From positions 1 to 24,470 of IMG/VR virus record IMGVR_UViG_3300030044_000077: a stretch of 24,470 bases of DNA, one strand, 5' to 3'. Every line of letters begins with the position of its first letter. The stretch's first letter is position 1. The notes below the pieces were generated by a model. That model searched no databases. It saw nothing but the letters and a program-made list of their open reading frames with translations, and was not told the origin of the DNA. Source of the stretch: a virus. Both the position numbers and the translations under genes were made by a program. Shown here one piece after another: positions 9,238 to 16,632 of this stretch.

Positions 9238-9243
9238 ATTATA
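9238..9243 (-). promoter_or_regulatory. TATAAT promoter for the tail chaperone genes
   Basis: The minus strand reads gtagTATAATgctagt, 20 nt before ATG 9217, with GAGG in between as ribosome binding site. Unlike the leaderless sites, this one leaves a short leader. Confidence 0.5.
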
Positions 9244-9903
9244 CTACGCACCCAAAGTGCCAGAACTAACATTGCTTAAATTCGTTGGAAGAGGGTTTAA
9301 ATTGTTAGCGGGAAGCGGACCCGCATTACTTATACCATTATTAGCAATTGCGGCAGCTTGCACAGTGTTATTGTAGTTATTAGCAGGTGGAATAGTAGGT
9401 TGCTTCTCATCCATAAATCCAATGGCTCTCCATCTTAGAGTTACATTAGCGAGAGAGTCTACTCTTAAATCTTCGGTACGTGAAGTAATCATTGCCTTAT
9501 CTGTAGCAAATACAACTTGTTGCGTTGCAGAATCAATAGCTTGAATAGAGATATATGGAGCGAATAAGAATGATAGAACGTCTGCTTGCCATCCTTCAGT
9601 TGAGGCACTAACTCCTGGAATGTGAAGTGCAGATATAGTTCCCTCTACAGTTACACGTTGAGGAGCAAGTTCATGTGGAAGATAGTCATCGATAGTATTA
9701 ATTTCAGTCACTGTAGTGTTGATAGTCCAACTGATGCCGAAAGCGAAGCCAACTAATTTACCGTTTACTTTAAGAGTGATTCTAGGTCCACTTAAAAATT
9801 TTGCATTAGGACGAAGAGAGAAGATACCAGCTACGTTACTAGCGGCGTTATTTACTAAATTCTCTGCAAAGCCTGGGCTGTTATCAAAACCTGTATTTGG
9901 CAT
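9244..9903 (-). CDS. Tail tube-like protein 3 (possible tube initiator or baseplate-proximal tube)
   Basis: A 219-aa protein. Residues about 36-110 have a tube-fold pattern: GPRITLKVNGKLVGFAFGIS, then ID-x-x-x-P-H-E-L-A-P-Q-R-V-T-V-E-G-T-I. The ID/P-E-L/VEGT run corresponds to the ETMGRYE...EPVNYSVAGEL region of the two neighbouring tube genes. The C-terminal 50 residues are Asn/Pro/Ala-rich and look disordered. It starts two bases after the upstream gene's stop, without a Shine-Dalgarno, so it is probably coupled. Being third in the tube series and closest to the tape measure and baseplate genes, it may be a tube cap or baseplate adaptor; that role is inferred. Confidence 0.72.
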   Translation of the reverse strand: MPNTGFDNSPGFAENLVNNAASNVAGIFSLRPNAKFLSGPRITLKVNGKLVGFAFGISWTINTTVTEINTIDDYLPHELAPQRVTVEGTISALHIPGVSASTEGWQADVLSFLFAPYISIQAIDSATQQVVFATDKAMITSRTEDLRVDSLANVTLRWRAIGFMDEKQPTIPPANNYNNTVQAAAIANNGISNAGPLPANNLNPLPTNLSNVSSGTLGA

Positions 9904-9905
9904 AA

Positions 9906-10517
9906 TTAACTATTCTGTTGTCCTGTACCGGATGGTCTAGCTTGATAAGCATCACCGTCTACGTATAGAGCAGTGAACTCAAACTTGTCTTGACCAGGAC
10001 CTCGTTTGCTGAGAGCAAAATCTGCTCTAGTAATTCTAACTTGTCTAACTTTCATAACTCCAAGTGGATCGCCATTTGGATTCTTCTGATAAACTTCAAT
10101 GTCAAATGTAGTTCCTTGAGAGTATGTACTTGGGTCAAGAGCTTCGTTAGCTCTACCGTCAGCACCACCTGCGAAAGGATTTCCAAGAGTAGATGGTAGG
10201 TTACCTAAAACTCCGCCACCCCATACTGAGCCCCAGTTACCGACTCCATTACCTGCATCATTAGCAGCAATACCTGGAGGCGCAACTCCACCGATATTCT
10301 CATGGGCATTGTGAACATATCTGATGATGCTAAACATGCCGTTTACATTGTAGGACAAAGGTTCTACAGAGACACCTTCGTATACGCCCAGCACGTGGGG
10401 AGTTTGGTGTGCTATCTGCACAGAACATTGGAAGTCAGTTAGGAACGCCATAGTCTTGCCATTAAGCTTTAACTTAGCATTTGCTCCTGTTACAAAAAAA
10501 GGTCTTACACCGGCCAT
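9906..10517 (-). CDS. Tail tube protein paralogue 2
   Basis: A 203-aa protein clearly related to the 191-aa tube protein: both begin MAG-x-x-P-x-F-[VI]-T-G-A-N-A-K and share G-x-Y-E-x-V-S-x-E-P-x-x-Y-x-V-x-G followed by S-x-x-R-Y. A Gly/Asn-rich insertion lies around residues 73-120. The C-terminal strands contain VRQVRITRADFALSKRGPGQ, parallel to the DCRFNRKSAGINKRGILVD region of the main tube. It is likely a second tube subunit or a tube-baseplate adaptor. It begins 6 nt after a TATAAT box with no Shine-Dalgarno. A plus-strand gene and a terminator separate it from the main tube gene. Confidence 0.8.
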   Translation of the reverse strand: MAGVRPFFVTGANAKLKLNGKTMAFLTDFQCSVQIAHQTPHVLGVYEGVSVEPLSYNVNGMFSIIRYVHNAHENIGGVAPPGIAANDAGNGVGNWGSVWGGGVLGNLPSTLGNPFAGGADGRANEALDPSTYSQGTTFDIEVYQKNPNGDPLGVMKVRQVRITRADFALSKRGPGQDKFEFTALYVDGDAYQARPSGTGQQNS

Positions 10518-10523
10518 GGGTTA

Positions 10524-10529
10524 ATTATA
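10524..10529 (-). promoter_or_regulatory. TATAAT promoter, probably leaderless, for tube paralogue 2
   Basis: The minus strand reads taccTTATAATtaacccATG, with exactly 6 nt between hexamer and start codon. No Shine-Dalgarno fits in this gap. Confidence 0.55.
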
Positions 10530-10552
10530 AGGTATAAGGGCTTAAGAATAAT

Positions 10553-10720
10553 ATGAGAAAAATTACCATGAAAGTCACTGATTTACAACTTGGTGAGATA
10601 GTGACACTTAGAGATACACCTATTCAAAAGGTGCTTTTACTGTTAATAAGCTTGAGAATAATTGCTGGCGTTTATATATTAACAGAAGCTGGCCAAACTG
10701 CTGAAGTACACTTATTCTAA
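10553..10720 (+). CDS. Small plus-strand protein, 55 aa, between tube genes
   Basis: An ORF on the strand opposite to all surrounding tail genes, followed two bases after its stop by a strong terminator. The protein starts MRKITMKVTDLQLGEIVTL and ends with VYILTEAGQTAEVHLF, a strand-rich pattern (DL-x-x-G-E-I-V-T-L ... G-x-Y-x-L-x-x-x-G-x-x-x-E-V) seen in many tiny phage proteins of unknown function. A second ATG at 10568 could be the start. A TATAAG sequence lies upstream but no strong Shine-Dalgarno is seen. It may be an independently expressed accessory gene (moron-like). Function unknown. Confidence 0.55.
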   Translation: MRKITMKVTDLQLGEIVTLRDTPIQKVLLLLISLRIIAGVYILTEAGQTAEVHLF

Positions 10721-10722
10721 AT

Positions 10723-10757
10723 AAAAGGGCCAGCATTTCTGCCAGCCCTTTTTGACT
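10723..10757. terminator. Two-way intrinsic terminator between the 55-aa gene and the tube gene
   Basis: AAAAGGGC at 10723-10730 pairs with GCCCTTTT at 10745-10752, with a small inner stem. Runs of T follow the stem on both strands (CCCTTTTTGACTTT on plus, CCCTTTTATTT on minus). It can end transcription of the 55-aa gene rightwards and of the tube gene leftwards. Confidence 0.8.
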
Positions 10758-10775
10758 TTGTACTGAATTTAGAGA

Positions 10776-11351
10776 TTAGCTAAGATCGACGTCTCCAGAT
10801 GTTCCTGCTTGGAATGAATCATCGTATGCTAGAATTCCTACGAATGATAAACGATCAACGAGGATACCTCGCTTGTTAATACCAGCTGATTTACGATTGA
10901 AACGGCAATCAGTGATGGTGATTACTGCACCACTTGTAGGAGCTCCTGAATTGGTCTCAGCAGGTGAGGTCGTTGCTGGGTTACCAGATTGAATTTTTTG
11001 ATACACGTTTAAATCCCAAGTTTGAGACACAAGGATATTTCCTGGATTGATCTCATCTGATGCATTACCACCAGTTTTGTAATTTACGTTACCAAGACCG
11101 TTACCGTTTACTGCGGCTCCAGCCATGTTGTTCTTGTTAGCGATACCAGTGTAACGAACTACTGAAAGTTCGCCAGCTACTGAGTAGTTAACCGGTTCGT
11201 TTGACACCGCTTCGTAACGACCCATTGTCTCGATCGGTACTGTGTCAACTGAGACGTTATAAGAAACGTCTGCTGCGTATGCAAACGTAACACCGCCTGC
11301 GGTAATTTTGGCGTTGGCGCCTGTGATAAAACTTGGTAATTTGCCTGCCAT
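10776..11351 (-). CDS. Major tail tube protein
   Basis: A 191-aa protein, first of three tube-like genes after the sheath, and the best candidate for the abundant tube subunit. It begins MAGKLPSFITGANAKITAGG and has GRYEAVSNEPVNYSVAGELS at about residues 43-62, the hallmark stretch of this tube type. It has its own expression signals: AAGGATA about 5 nt before the ATG and a strong terminator after the stop. The 87-nt region upstream is AT-rich and could hold a promoter (TATATT near 11428), but this is not certain. The sheath gene, usually its direct neighbour, is displaced by the endonuclease insert. Confidence 0.87.
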   Translation of the reverse strand: MAGKLPSFITGANAKITAGGVTFAYAADVSYNVSVDTVPIETMGRYEAVSNEPVNYSVAGELSVVRYTGIANKNNMAGAAVNGNGLGNVNYKTGGNASDEINPGNILVSQTWDLNVYQKIQSGNPATTSPAETNSGAPTSGAVITITDCRFNRKSAGINKRGILVDRLSFVGILAYDDSFQAGTSGDVDLS

Positions 11352-11438
11352 TTGAATATCCTTGCTAGTTCGGTTCTAGCTACCTTGAATTTAACTTCGT
11401 AACCTAATTATTACGAATTAGATATAATATATCACAAC

Positions 11439-11930
11439 TTAGGTTAACTTATTAGACTTGGCTATGTTCTCAAGAGCAGGCAAATACTGAAGATTCCAGG
11501 GTACATGTAGCCCAGACACTATTGAGTTCTTTAAAGGGATAATGTGATCAACGTGATGACCAGGTGGACAGTTGTTATAAATAAGCTTTAAAGCCTCATT
11601 ATCTACCCACTCAGGAGTAGCCATAAGCTTCTTGGCCCTATGTTTTGCTTCTCTATGTTTTTGAGACGCTAACCATGTTTCTCTATTAACTACTTGATGT
11701 CGCTGCTCGTATTCTTTTCTTTTGCCTGGATTAGCTTTAAGATAAGCTTTTCGTTCTTGATTACAGATGTCTCGTCTCTTACTATCTCTAGCATATCTAT
11801 AACACCTACGACAAGTAGGTCCTGAGTACCATTTATCAGTCTCTGCAGTGCTGCAACTAATACAAGTTTTAGTCAAGGCTCCACTGTCCATTTTTAGCAA
11901 TTTTAACTGGCTGTTTATATTTTTCAGCAT
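11439..11930 (-). CDS. HNH endonuclease with N-terminal zinc finger (probable homing endonuclease)
   Basis: A 163-aa protein. Residues 23-43 have a four-Cys metal site (C23-x2-C26 ... C40-x2-C43). A Lys/Arg-rich helical linker follows, then the HNH module near the C terminus: H-H-V-D-H-I-I-P-L at about 125-133 and an H-x3-W-N-L-Q-x-L stretch, ending KSNKL. This arrangement is common in free-standing phage HNH homing endonucleases. It sits between sheath and tube, which are normally adjacent, so it looks like an intruder. It overlaps the 256-aa gene upstream. An internal ATG at 11891 (residue 14) is an alternative start; neither has a Shine-Dalgarno. Confidence 0.82.
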   Translation of the reverse strand: MLKNINSQLKLLKMDSGALTKTCISCSTAETDKWYSGPTCRRCYRYARDSKRRDICNQERKAYLKANPGKRKEYEQRHQVVNRETWLASQKHREAKHRAKKLMATPEWVDNEALKLIYNNCPPGHHVDHIIPLKNSIVSGLHVPWNLQYLPALENIAKSNKLT

Positions 11931-12639
11931 GAGCTTTTACTTCTGGTGATCCAGCCTTAAAATGCTTAATAGGAGCAGGTGGTCTGAAATCTCTGTAGGC
12001 CTGTTCTTCTGCTGTACCATGAGGAGAACTAGTATAGGCTTTTATACCACGCTGACCAGTATTAGTGTGCTCAACCTTGCGATCAGCAACTTTCTGCTCA
12101 TGTATCCTAATAGCACGAGCCTCTGGAGTCGTCCACTTTCTTTTTACTAGTTCGTCATTCTTTTTTAACTTAGGTGTAGTAATAGGTGTAACCTTACCAG
12201 TTTGCATAAAATTATGTGGATCAGGCATAGGAGCCTTCCATATTTTCTGCTGCGTAGCCTCATCGTGATGATTTGGTCCTATATCTATGGGCAACTTAGG
12301 ATCAAAGTGTTCATTCATGAGCTGTCTTAGTTTTATAGTAGCAGGATGCTTACTGTTATTTAATACATCGTTATGAACTGAAGCATATTGCTCGCCTTCG
12401 TGGCCTATACCAATCCATCCCTTGCGATATGCTTCAGAGAAGTCTTCACCTTCTGGTAACTTAATATGATTAGCGAGCCAAGGCGAATGGTCATCTCTAC
12501 CTATTAAATGATGTTTGCCAGCAGGGGATATCCAACCTCTAACCTTTTTATATATGTAATCGCTGTTCTCAGGATTATTGGTAATAGACTTTTGCAGCTC
12601 TTCTTTAATAGCTATGCAAAGTTCTTGTAGCTGGTCCAT
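11869..12639 (-). CDS. Hypothetical 256-aa partner of the HNH gene
   Basis: Not recognised as a known family. The N-terminal half has GWISPAGKHHLIGRDDHSPW (residues about 35-54) and AYRKGWIGIGHEGEQYASVH (about 70-89). This paired G-W-I pattern with conserved His/Trp occurs in various phage-associated proteins of unknown role. The C-terminal half is Lys/Pro/Thr-rich and hydrophilic. It overlaps the HNH gene at its 3' end, so the two probably move and are expressed together. A TATGAT box lies 11 nt before the start and the sheath terminator just before that, so the pair forms its own transcription unit inside the tail operon. Confidence 0.72.
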   Translation of the reverse strand: MDQLQELCIAIKEELQKSITNNPENSDYIYKKVRGWISPAGKHHLIGRDDHSPWLANHIKLPEGEDFSEAYRKGWIGIGHEGEQYASVHNDVLNNSKHPATIKLRQLMNEHFDPKLPIDIGPNHHDEATQQKIWKAPMPDPHNFMQTGKVTPITTPKLKKNDELVKRKWTTPEARAIRIHEQKVADRKVEHTNTGQRGIKAYTSSPHGTAEEQAYRDFRPPAPIKHFKAGSPEVKAHAEKYKQPVKIAKNGQWSLD

Positions 12640-12650
12640 ATATCAATTCT

Positions 12651-12656
12651 ATCATA
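12651..12656 (-). promoter_or_regulatory. Possible promoter of the HNH module (TATGAT)
   Basis: The minus strand reads ctagTATGATagaattgat ahead of ATG 12639 (gap 11 nt). It is one base off the TATAAT box used elsewhere and lies just downstream of the sheath terminator. Confidence 0.4.
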
Positions 12657-12664
12657 CTAGAAAC

Positions 12665-12698
12665 TAAAAGGCCCCACACTTTCGTATGAGGCCCTTAA
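12665..12698 (-). terminator. Intrinsic terminator after the tail sheath gene
   Basis: On the minus strand AAGGGCCTCATAC and GTGTGGGGCCTT form a stem of about 13 pairs (a few G-T) around a GAAA tetraloop, followed by TTTTAG. It lies about 20 nt after the sheath stop. Confidence 0.85.
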
Positions 12699-12719
12699 GA
12701 TCTAATTTGTCAAGGCTTA

Positions 12720-15560
12720 TTAAGCGCTTGAAGAAGCACGTTGCAACGTGATAGTTGCTAATACGAAGTCGATACCTTCGACAAGTTTCACTACAACAGA
12801 GATGTTGATAGTGTTACCAACGATTTGAACAACTAGTAGCTTGTATCCGTTAGTAGCATCAGTTGTTGAAACGGTGATACCTTGTGCCAAGTAAGAGGTC
12901 AAGATGGCATCGCAGGTTGACTTAACTTCTGCCGCAGAAACAGTGTTCTTAACACCAACATAGATATTCTCTAATTGGTTGCGGAAGTCGTAAGCAAGAA
13001 CGTCTGCTGCGTATTGAACGTTACCACGGTTGAGAACCCAGTTTGCATCCTGACCGTAAGTAGTGTTATCTACTACTAAGCGGAATCCGCCAGTGTTAGG
13101 ATGTTCCCAGAAAGTGATACCGTTTTGGATCGCGTTATCATACTGAGTAAGTGGGTTGAAACCTTGAACGATGTTCGCTTCAGGAGTTGACAACAATTGA
13201 GCAGTCTGACGAATGCCTGACATGTTGAAATACTTGTGAGTCATCGGTAAACCGATTGGTGAACCACCGCGAGCACCTGCTAGTAAGCAAGCTCCTGCCC
13301 AAGGTAGGAACCATTGAACAACGCCCTGAGAGTTAACTTGGTTAATATCTTGAATGACCAATTGCACACGGCTGTTAGCCAAGTTTTGAGCTTGGTTTAC
13401 GCAGTTAGAATATGTGTCTTTCAATGACAAGTAACCTTGGCTCTCTGAACGATTCTTAGTAGAAGCCATCAAGCTTAAGTAGGTCACTGTAGCTTGTTGA
13501 ATACCAAGGATAGTGTAGTTAGAGCTTGGATCAGTGATCATGTCCTGAATATCTTGAGTAGCGTTACGAGAGAACAACGGAATCACTGAGTTAACGTGAA
13601 CGGCTTGTAAAGCAGTCAACGCGTTGGTGATATCAGAGGTTTGTGTTCCACCGAGTAATCCGCCAGCTAAGTAAGTAGTTGCAGATGGATCAGGTAAACC
13701 GATAGAAGCAGGAGTTAACAAGCTTACGTTTACTGACGATCCAAAGAATTGCTGTACAGAGTAAGCATCATCTTTGATTTGAGCAGGCATAGACCCGCTA
13801 GAACCGTTAGCACTTAAGTTAGTAACTTCATCCATTACACTTGGGTTTAATTGACCGTACAATGCGCTTGGTACTGCTGCACTCCAGTTTCCGCCAGTGC
13901 TGCTGTTAATGTAATTAGCAATAGCATTGAGGGTTGGGAAGTTTGCGAGAGCGATTGTGTACTCAATGGCACTGTTGTTAATTAACAACATGTTTGTAGC
14001 ATTCACTGTAACTACTGGAGCAACTCCACCGTTACGACCAAGTTCAAATACGATGTTACCACCGACTGTCGCTGATTCCTTGATATTAGTGCCGTTGTTA
14101 TTGATAGTAATAACAGCCATATCTTCGGTTTCAGAAACGTATAAACCAGGTTGAATATTTACTGGAGCAAGTAAGCTTCCGCTAACAAGCTGAAAGTTTA
14201 AACCGTGTCCATTGCGCTGAGGGTTAGTTCCCAACGATTGAGCAATGTTTAAAAACGCTGCCATGTCTGAGCCGCCGGATACTGTGAAAGTCATTCCAGA
14301 AGGAAGACCTAATGACCAGTTTCCTGAAGTAGTAAGAGCAGTTTGAAACAATGCTCTTGTAACAGTACCGCTAGGCATTGTGAACACGTTGTCAAGCGCA
14401 GATGATGCTCCGTTGATACGAAGAGTAAATGATAAGCTGCCGCTTGCGACGATAGTTGCTGGAGAACCAAAGCCGGTTGCAGAAGTACCAGGACTTACGC
14501 CCACGTTACCGTGGAATACGCTTGCGCCGGTGTTAGTAGCTGCTGAACCACCTAATACTGAGAAACTACCTGCTGCGCCAAGTTCGTTTGAAGATTGAGC
14601 AAATACGTTAGCTGCTGCACTCATAGTAACTGCGCCGTTGAGGGCGATCAAGCTACCGTTTACTGTGCCACCTAATGTATCTGTAATACTTGTTTCAGCG
14701 AGGATGTTACCTTGGAAGGTGCCTGAGAAACCAGAGTTGATAGTTGCAGAAGAACCTACGATCCAGTAGATGTTAGCTGCTGTAGCTCCGCCAGTAAGCG
14801 TCATTACAGGAACTCCACCAGCACCAGTAGTTAAGGTAGAAGCAGTTTGGATTACGTAAGTACCTGCACCGTTGAAGGTAAGGGTTCCAGTTCCAGAAGC
14901 CGCTAAGGTTGCTGCGCCAGTGCTATAAACACCAGGAGTAAGAGTTTGACCATCTAAGGTTGCAGAGATAGGAGTTGCAGTTTCAGTACCTAAGGTAGTG
15001 AAAGCAGTTGATGCATCAGATTGAGCTTCTTGAGCAAGTGCGTCATTCAAGTGTGGAGATCCGCTGACGATTGCGTCAAATGGAGCACCAGTTAAATCGA
15101 ATGGAGCTGAAGAAGTTGTTTGAGCAAATTGAGCTGGAACAGCAACATCTGCGTAAGTGATTTGATTTCCATTAGTTCCATAAACACTTGACTGCAAACT
15201 TCCGTAGCTGTTAGCTAGCGCAAGTGTTGCTCGTGTAGAAGCGTTTGTCTTGTAGATGTAAACAGATTGTGCTCCACCTGGGATCGCTCCGTCTGCACCA
15301 GGTGCAAACAAGAACGTACAAGCGTCGACAAGCGGTCCAGATCCGTAGATACTACGAATCATTGGAAGCTGATCAGCTTGGAAAACGTTTTGTGAAATGT
15401 CAGGAACTGCAGAACCTGGTGCACCCGCGGTTGATTCACCGAAGATGGCAACTAAGCCTGTTGGTCCTACCGGGAAACCGCCGCCAAGGTCTATTAATTC
15501 CTTAGAGTAAGCTCCTGGCTTGTAAATTGTAGCGCCGTTAAATTGTACGTTGATTGCCAT
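12720..15560 (-). CDS. Tail sheath protein with an inserted circularly permuted DUF3494 domain
   Basis: A 946-aa contractile sheath subunit, long for this family. The N terminus MAINVQFNGATIYKPGAYSK and following GPTGLVAIFGES match the sheath entry segment. The C-terminal 300 residues hold the conserved sheath core (QWFLPWAGACLLAGARGGSP, ITFWEHPNTGGFRL, ADVLAYDFRNQLENIYVG). Residues about 168-375 are an extra beta-solenoid domain of ice-binding (DUF3494) type, placed after a sheath-like A-P-F-D-A-I-V-S-G-S segment. A further strand-rich part spans about 376-560. The gene has the best ribosome binding site in the window (TAGGAGG, 6-7 nt before the ATG) with a TATAAT box 34 nt upstream, and a strong terminator after it, as expected for an abundant protein. 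Confidence 0.92.
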   Translation of the reverse strand: MAINVQFNGATIYKPGAYSKELIDLGGGFPVGPTGLVAIFGESTAGAPGSAVPDISQNVFQADQLPMIRSIYGSGPLVDACTFLFAPGADGAIPGGAQSVYIYKTNASTRATLALANSYGSLQSSVYGTNGNQITYADVAVPAQFAQTTSSAPFDLTGAPFDAIVSGSPHLNDALAQEAQSDASTAFTTLGTETATPISATLDGQTLTPGVYSTGAATLAASGTGTLTFNGAGTYVIQTASTLTTGAGGVPVMTLTGGATAANIYWIVGSSATINSGFSGTFQGNILAETSITDTLGGTVNGSLIALNGAVTMSAAANVFAQSSNELGAAGSFSVLGGSAATNTGASVFHGNVGVSPGTSATGFGSPATIVASGSLSFTLRINGASSALDNVFTMPSGTVTRALFQTALTTSGNWSLGLPSGMTFTVSGGSDMAAFLNIAQSLGTNPQRNGHGLNFQLVSGSLLAPVNIQPGLYVSETEDMAVITINNNGTNIKESATVGGNIVFELGRNGGVAPVVTVNATNMLLINNSAIEYTIALANFPTLNAIANYINSSTGGNWSAAVPSALYGQLNPSVMDEVTNLSANGSSGSMPAQIKDDAYSVQQFFGSSVNVSLLTPASIGLPDPSATTYLAGGLLGGTQTSDITNALTALQAVHVNSVIPLFSRNATQDIQDMITDPSSNYTILGIQQATVTYLSLMASTKNRSESQGYLSLKDTYSNCVNQAQNLANSRVQLVIQDINQVNSQGVVQWFLPWAGACLLAGARGGSPIGLPMTHKYFNMSGIRQTAQLLSTPEANIVQGFNPLTQYDNAIQNGITFWEHPNTGGFRLVVDNTTYGQDANWVLNRGNVQYAADVLAYDFRNQLENIYVGVKNTVSAAEVKSTCDAILTSYLAQGITVSTTDATNGYKLLVVQIVGNTINISVVVKLVEGIDFVLATITLQRASSSA
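14436..15059 (-). other. DUF3494 (ice-binding-like) domain, circularly permuted, inside the sheath
   Basis: Sheath residues about 168-375. The first part reads LNDALAQEAQSDASTAFTTL, then TLTPGVYSTGAATLA, FNGAGTYVIQTASTLTTGAG, IYWIVGSSATI, GTFQGNILAETSITDTLGG and NGSLIALNGAVTM, which is the middle and C-terminal part of DUF3494. It is followed by LGAAGSFSVLGGSAATNTG and HGNVGVSPGTSATGF, which in ordinary DUF3494 proteins is the N-terminal part. The family order is thus rotated. Both insertion joints carry IV-(A)-SGS (DAIVSGS before, TIVASGS after). Confidence 0.85.
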
Positions 15561-15594
15561 AGCAATCCTCCTAAGTCAGTTAAAGTCAAAACTA

Positions 15595-15600
15595 ATTATA
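15595..15600 (-). promoter_or_regulatory. TATAAT promoter of the tail sheath gene
   Basis: The minus strand reads tatgtTATAATtagtt, 34 nt before ATG 15560, which leaves a leader of about 27 nt carrying the AGGAGG ribosome binding site. It lies between the 71-aa gene and the sheath. Confidence 0.55.
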
Positions 15601-15618
15601 ACATAGTGCTATAGTTAG

Positions 15619-15834
15619 TTACTTCAGTTTTACGCCGTACTTCCTAAGTGCTTCGTCGTATGTTTGCAGAGTTTCCTTTAGGGAAAGTTGTCTAGCTTGA
15701 AAATCCGCCAAAACAATCTCTTTAAGATGTTGAGTAGGAACTTTCTTCTCTCTCATTGCCCACCAAGCATCAAAATCTACCTTTGATGGCTTTGGCGCTT
15801 CAGCGGCTTGTTCTTTTAAATTGGTTTTAGCCAT
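15619..15834 (-). CDS. Small conserved-type protein upstream of sheath, 71 aa
   Basis: A small helical protein with FDAWWAMREKKVPTQHLKEI at residues about 21-40 and ETLQTYDEALRKYGVKLK at the end. Small proteins with an F-D-A-W-W start and a Y-D-x-A-L-x-x-Y-G-V-K-L end occur next to tail genes in many myoviruses, where they have no known function. The N-terminal 18 residues are Ala/Pro/Lys-rich and likely flexible. AAGGAG lies 5 nt before the ATG. It sits between the 253-aa neck-cluster protein and the sheath, so a structural or assembly role is likely; this is inferred from position. Confidence 0.75.
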   Translation of the reverse strand: MAKTNLKEQAAEAPKPSKVDFDAWWAMREKKVPTQHLKEIVLADFQARQLSLKETLQTYDEALRKYGVKLK

Positions 15835-15870
15835 AATTGCTCCTTATATAATATTAACGTATCTGGACGC

Positions 15871-16632
15871 TTAAGTGAGGTCCTCGTCATCAGGGTCAAT
15901 GAACCTGTGATAATCCTCGTCTGCATCAATTTGTTCACCTACGATACCCTTATTGGTACGTCTATCGACCTTATGATGAGGCACATCTAAGCTGGTAGCT
16001 AAGTCCTCAGAATAAGGTTGCCCAATCTTAGGGTAAGTGTTAACATGCTCAAACTCACGAAGCGGTTCGCCATGCCAGAAGTTTTGAGTTGTACATCTAA
16101 AGCGTACCCATCTAGTCCAAACGTTGTTTACGCCCTTATCAGCATCTTTGCTATAATCTGAGGCGCTATATGTTTGTAATTTAAGACCAAGTCTGTGAGC
16201 CATCTGCTTATGCTTGAATAGGATATAAGAAACTATGTAGTACATCCATAGCACGTAATCGCCGCCCTGTGCCGTGTGGATGCCAACATCTATCATGGTG
16301 GTAAAGACAGCAGTGCCTAGCTCAAAGTCTTCCTCTACGGCTCCTAGATCATCTAATGCGGCCTTAGATTCGTCCTCTGTCTCGCTGGCGAGATGGATAC
16401 TAATGCAGGGTATCTTTTGAGCATTGAATGACCAAGCTTGAACTACAGGAATCTTAGTCGTACTGAACCATTGCCATATCTTCTCTCTATAGTCTGAACC
16501 ATAGTCTTCATTAAGCTCATCTAAAACTAGGTTAGAGAATAGGTCATCAAAGGCAGGTTTGTTCTTACGAAGCTCCTTGATACCGTGGTCTATTAACTTT
16601 CTTACAATAATCTCCGGCATTACGAATGGCAT
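15871..16632 (-). CDS. Neck / tail completion protein, 253 aa (probable)
   Basis: No confident family match. The gene lies between the 213-aa connector-like gene and the sheath side of the tail operon, where tail terminators and completion proteins are encoded. It starts MPEIIVRKLIDHGIKELRKN (from residue 5). An alpha/beta middle follows (WFSTTKIPVVQAWSFNAQKI, then P-C-I-S-I-H-L-A-S-E-T-E-D-E), resembling the layout of small tail terminator proteins. After a long acidic C-terminal region it ends in DPDDEDL. It shares one base with the previous stop (TAATG) and has GAGGAGG 7 nt before the ATG, so it is both coupled and strongly initiated. The tail-terminator role is an inference. Confidence 0.7.
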   Translation of the reverse strand: MPFVMPEIIVRKLIDHGIKELRKNKPAFDDLFSNLVLDELNEDYGSDYREKIWQWFSTTKIPVVQAWSFNAQKIPCISIHLASETEDESKAALDDLGAVEEDFELGTAVFTTMIDVGIHTAQGGDYVLWMYYIVSYILFKHKQMAHRLGLKLQTYSASDYSKDADKGVNNVWTRWVRFRCTTQNFWHGEPLREFEHVNTYPKIGQPYSEDLATSLDVPHHKVDRRTNKGIVGEQIDADEDYHRFIDPDDEDLT

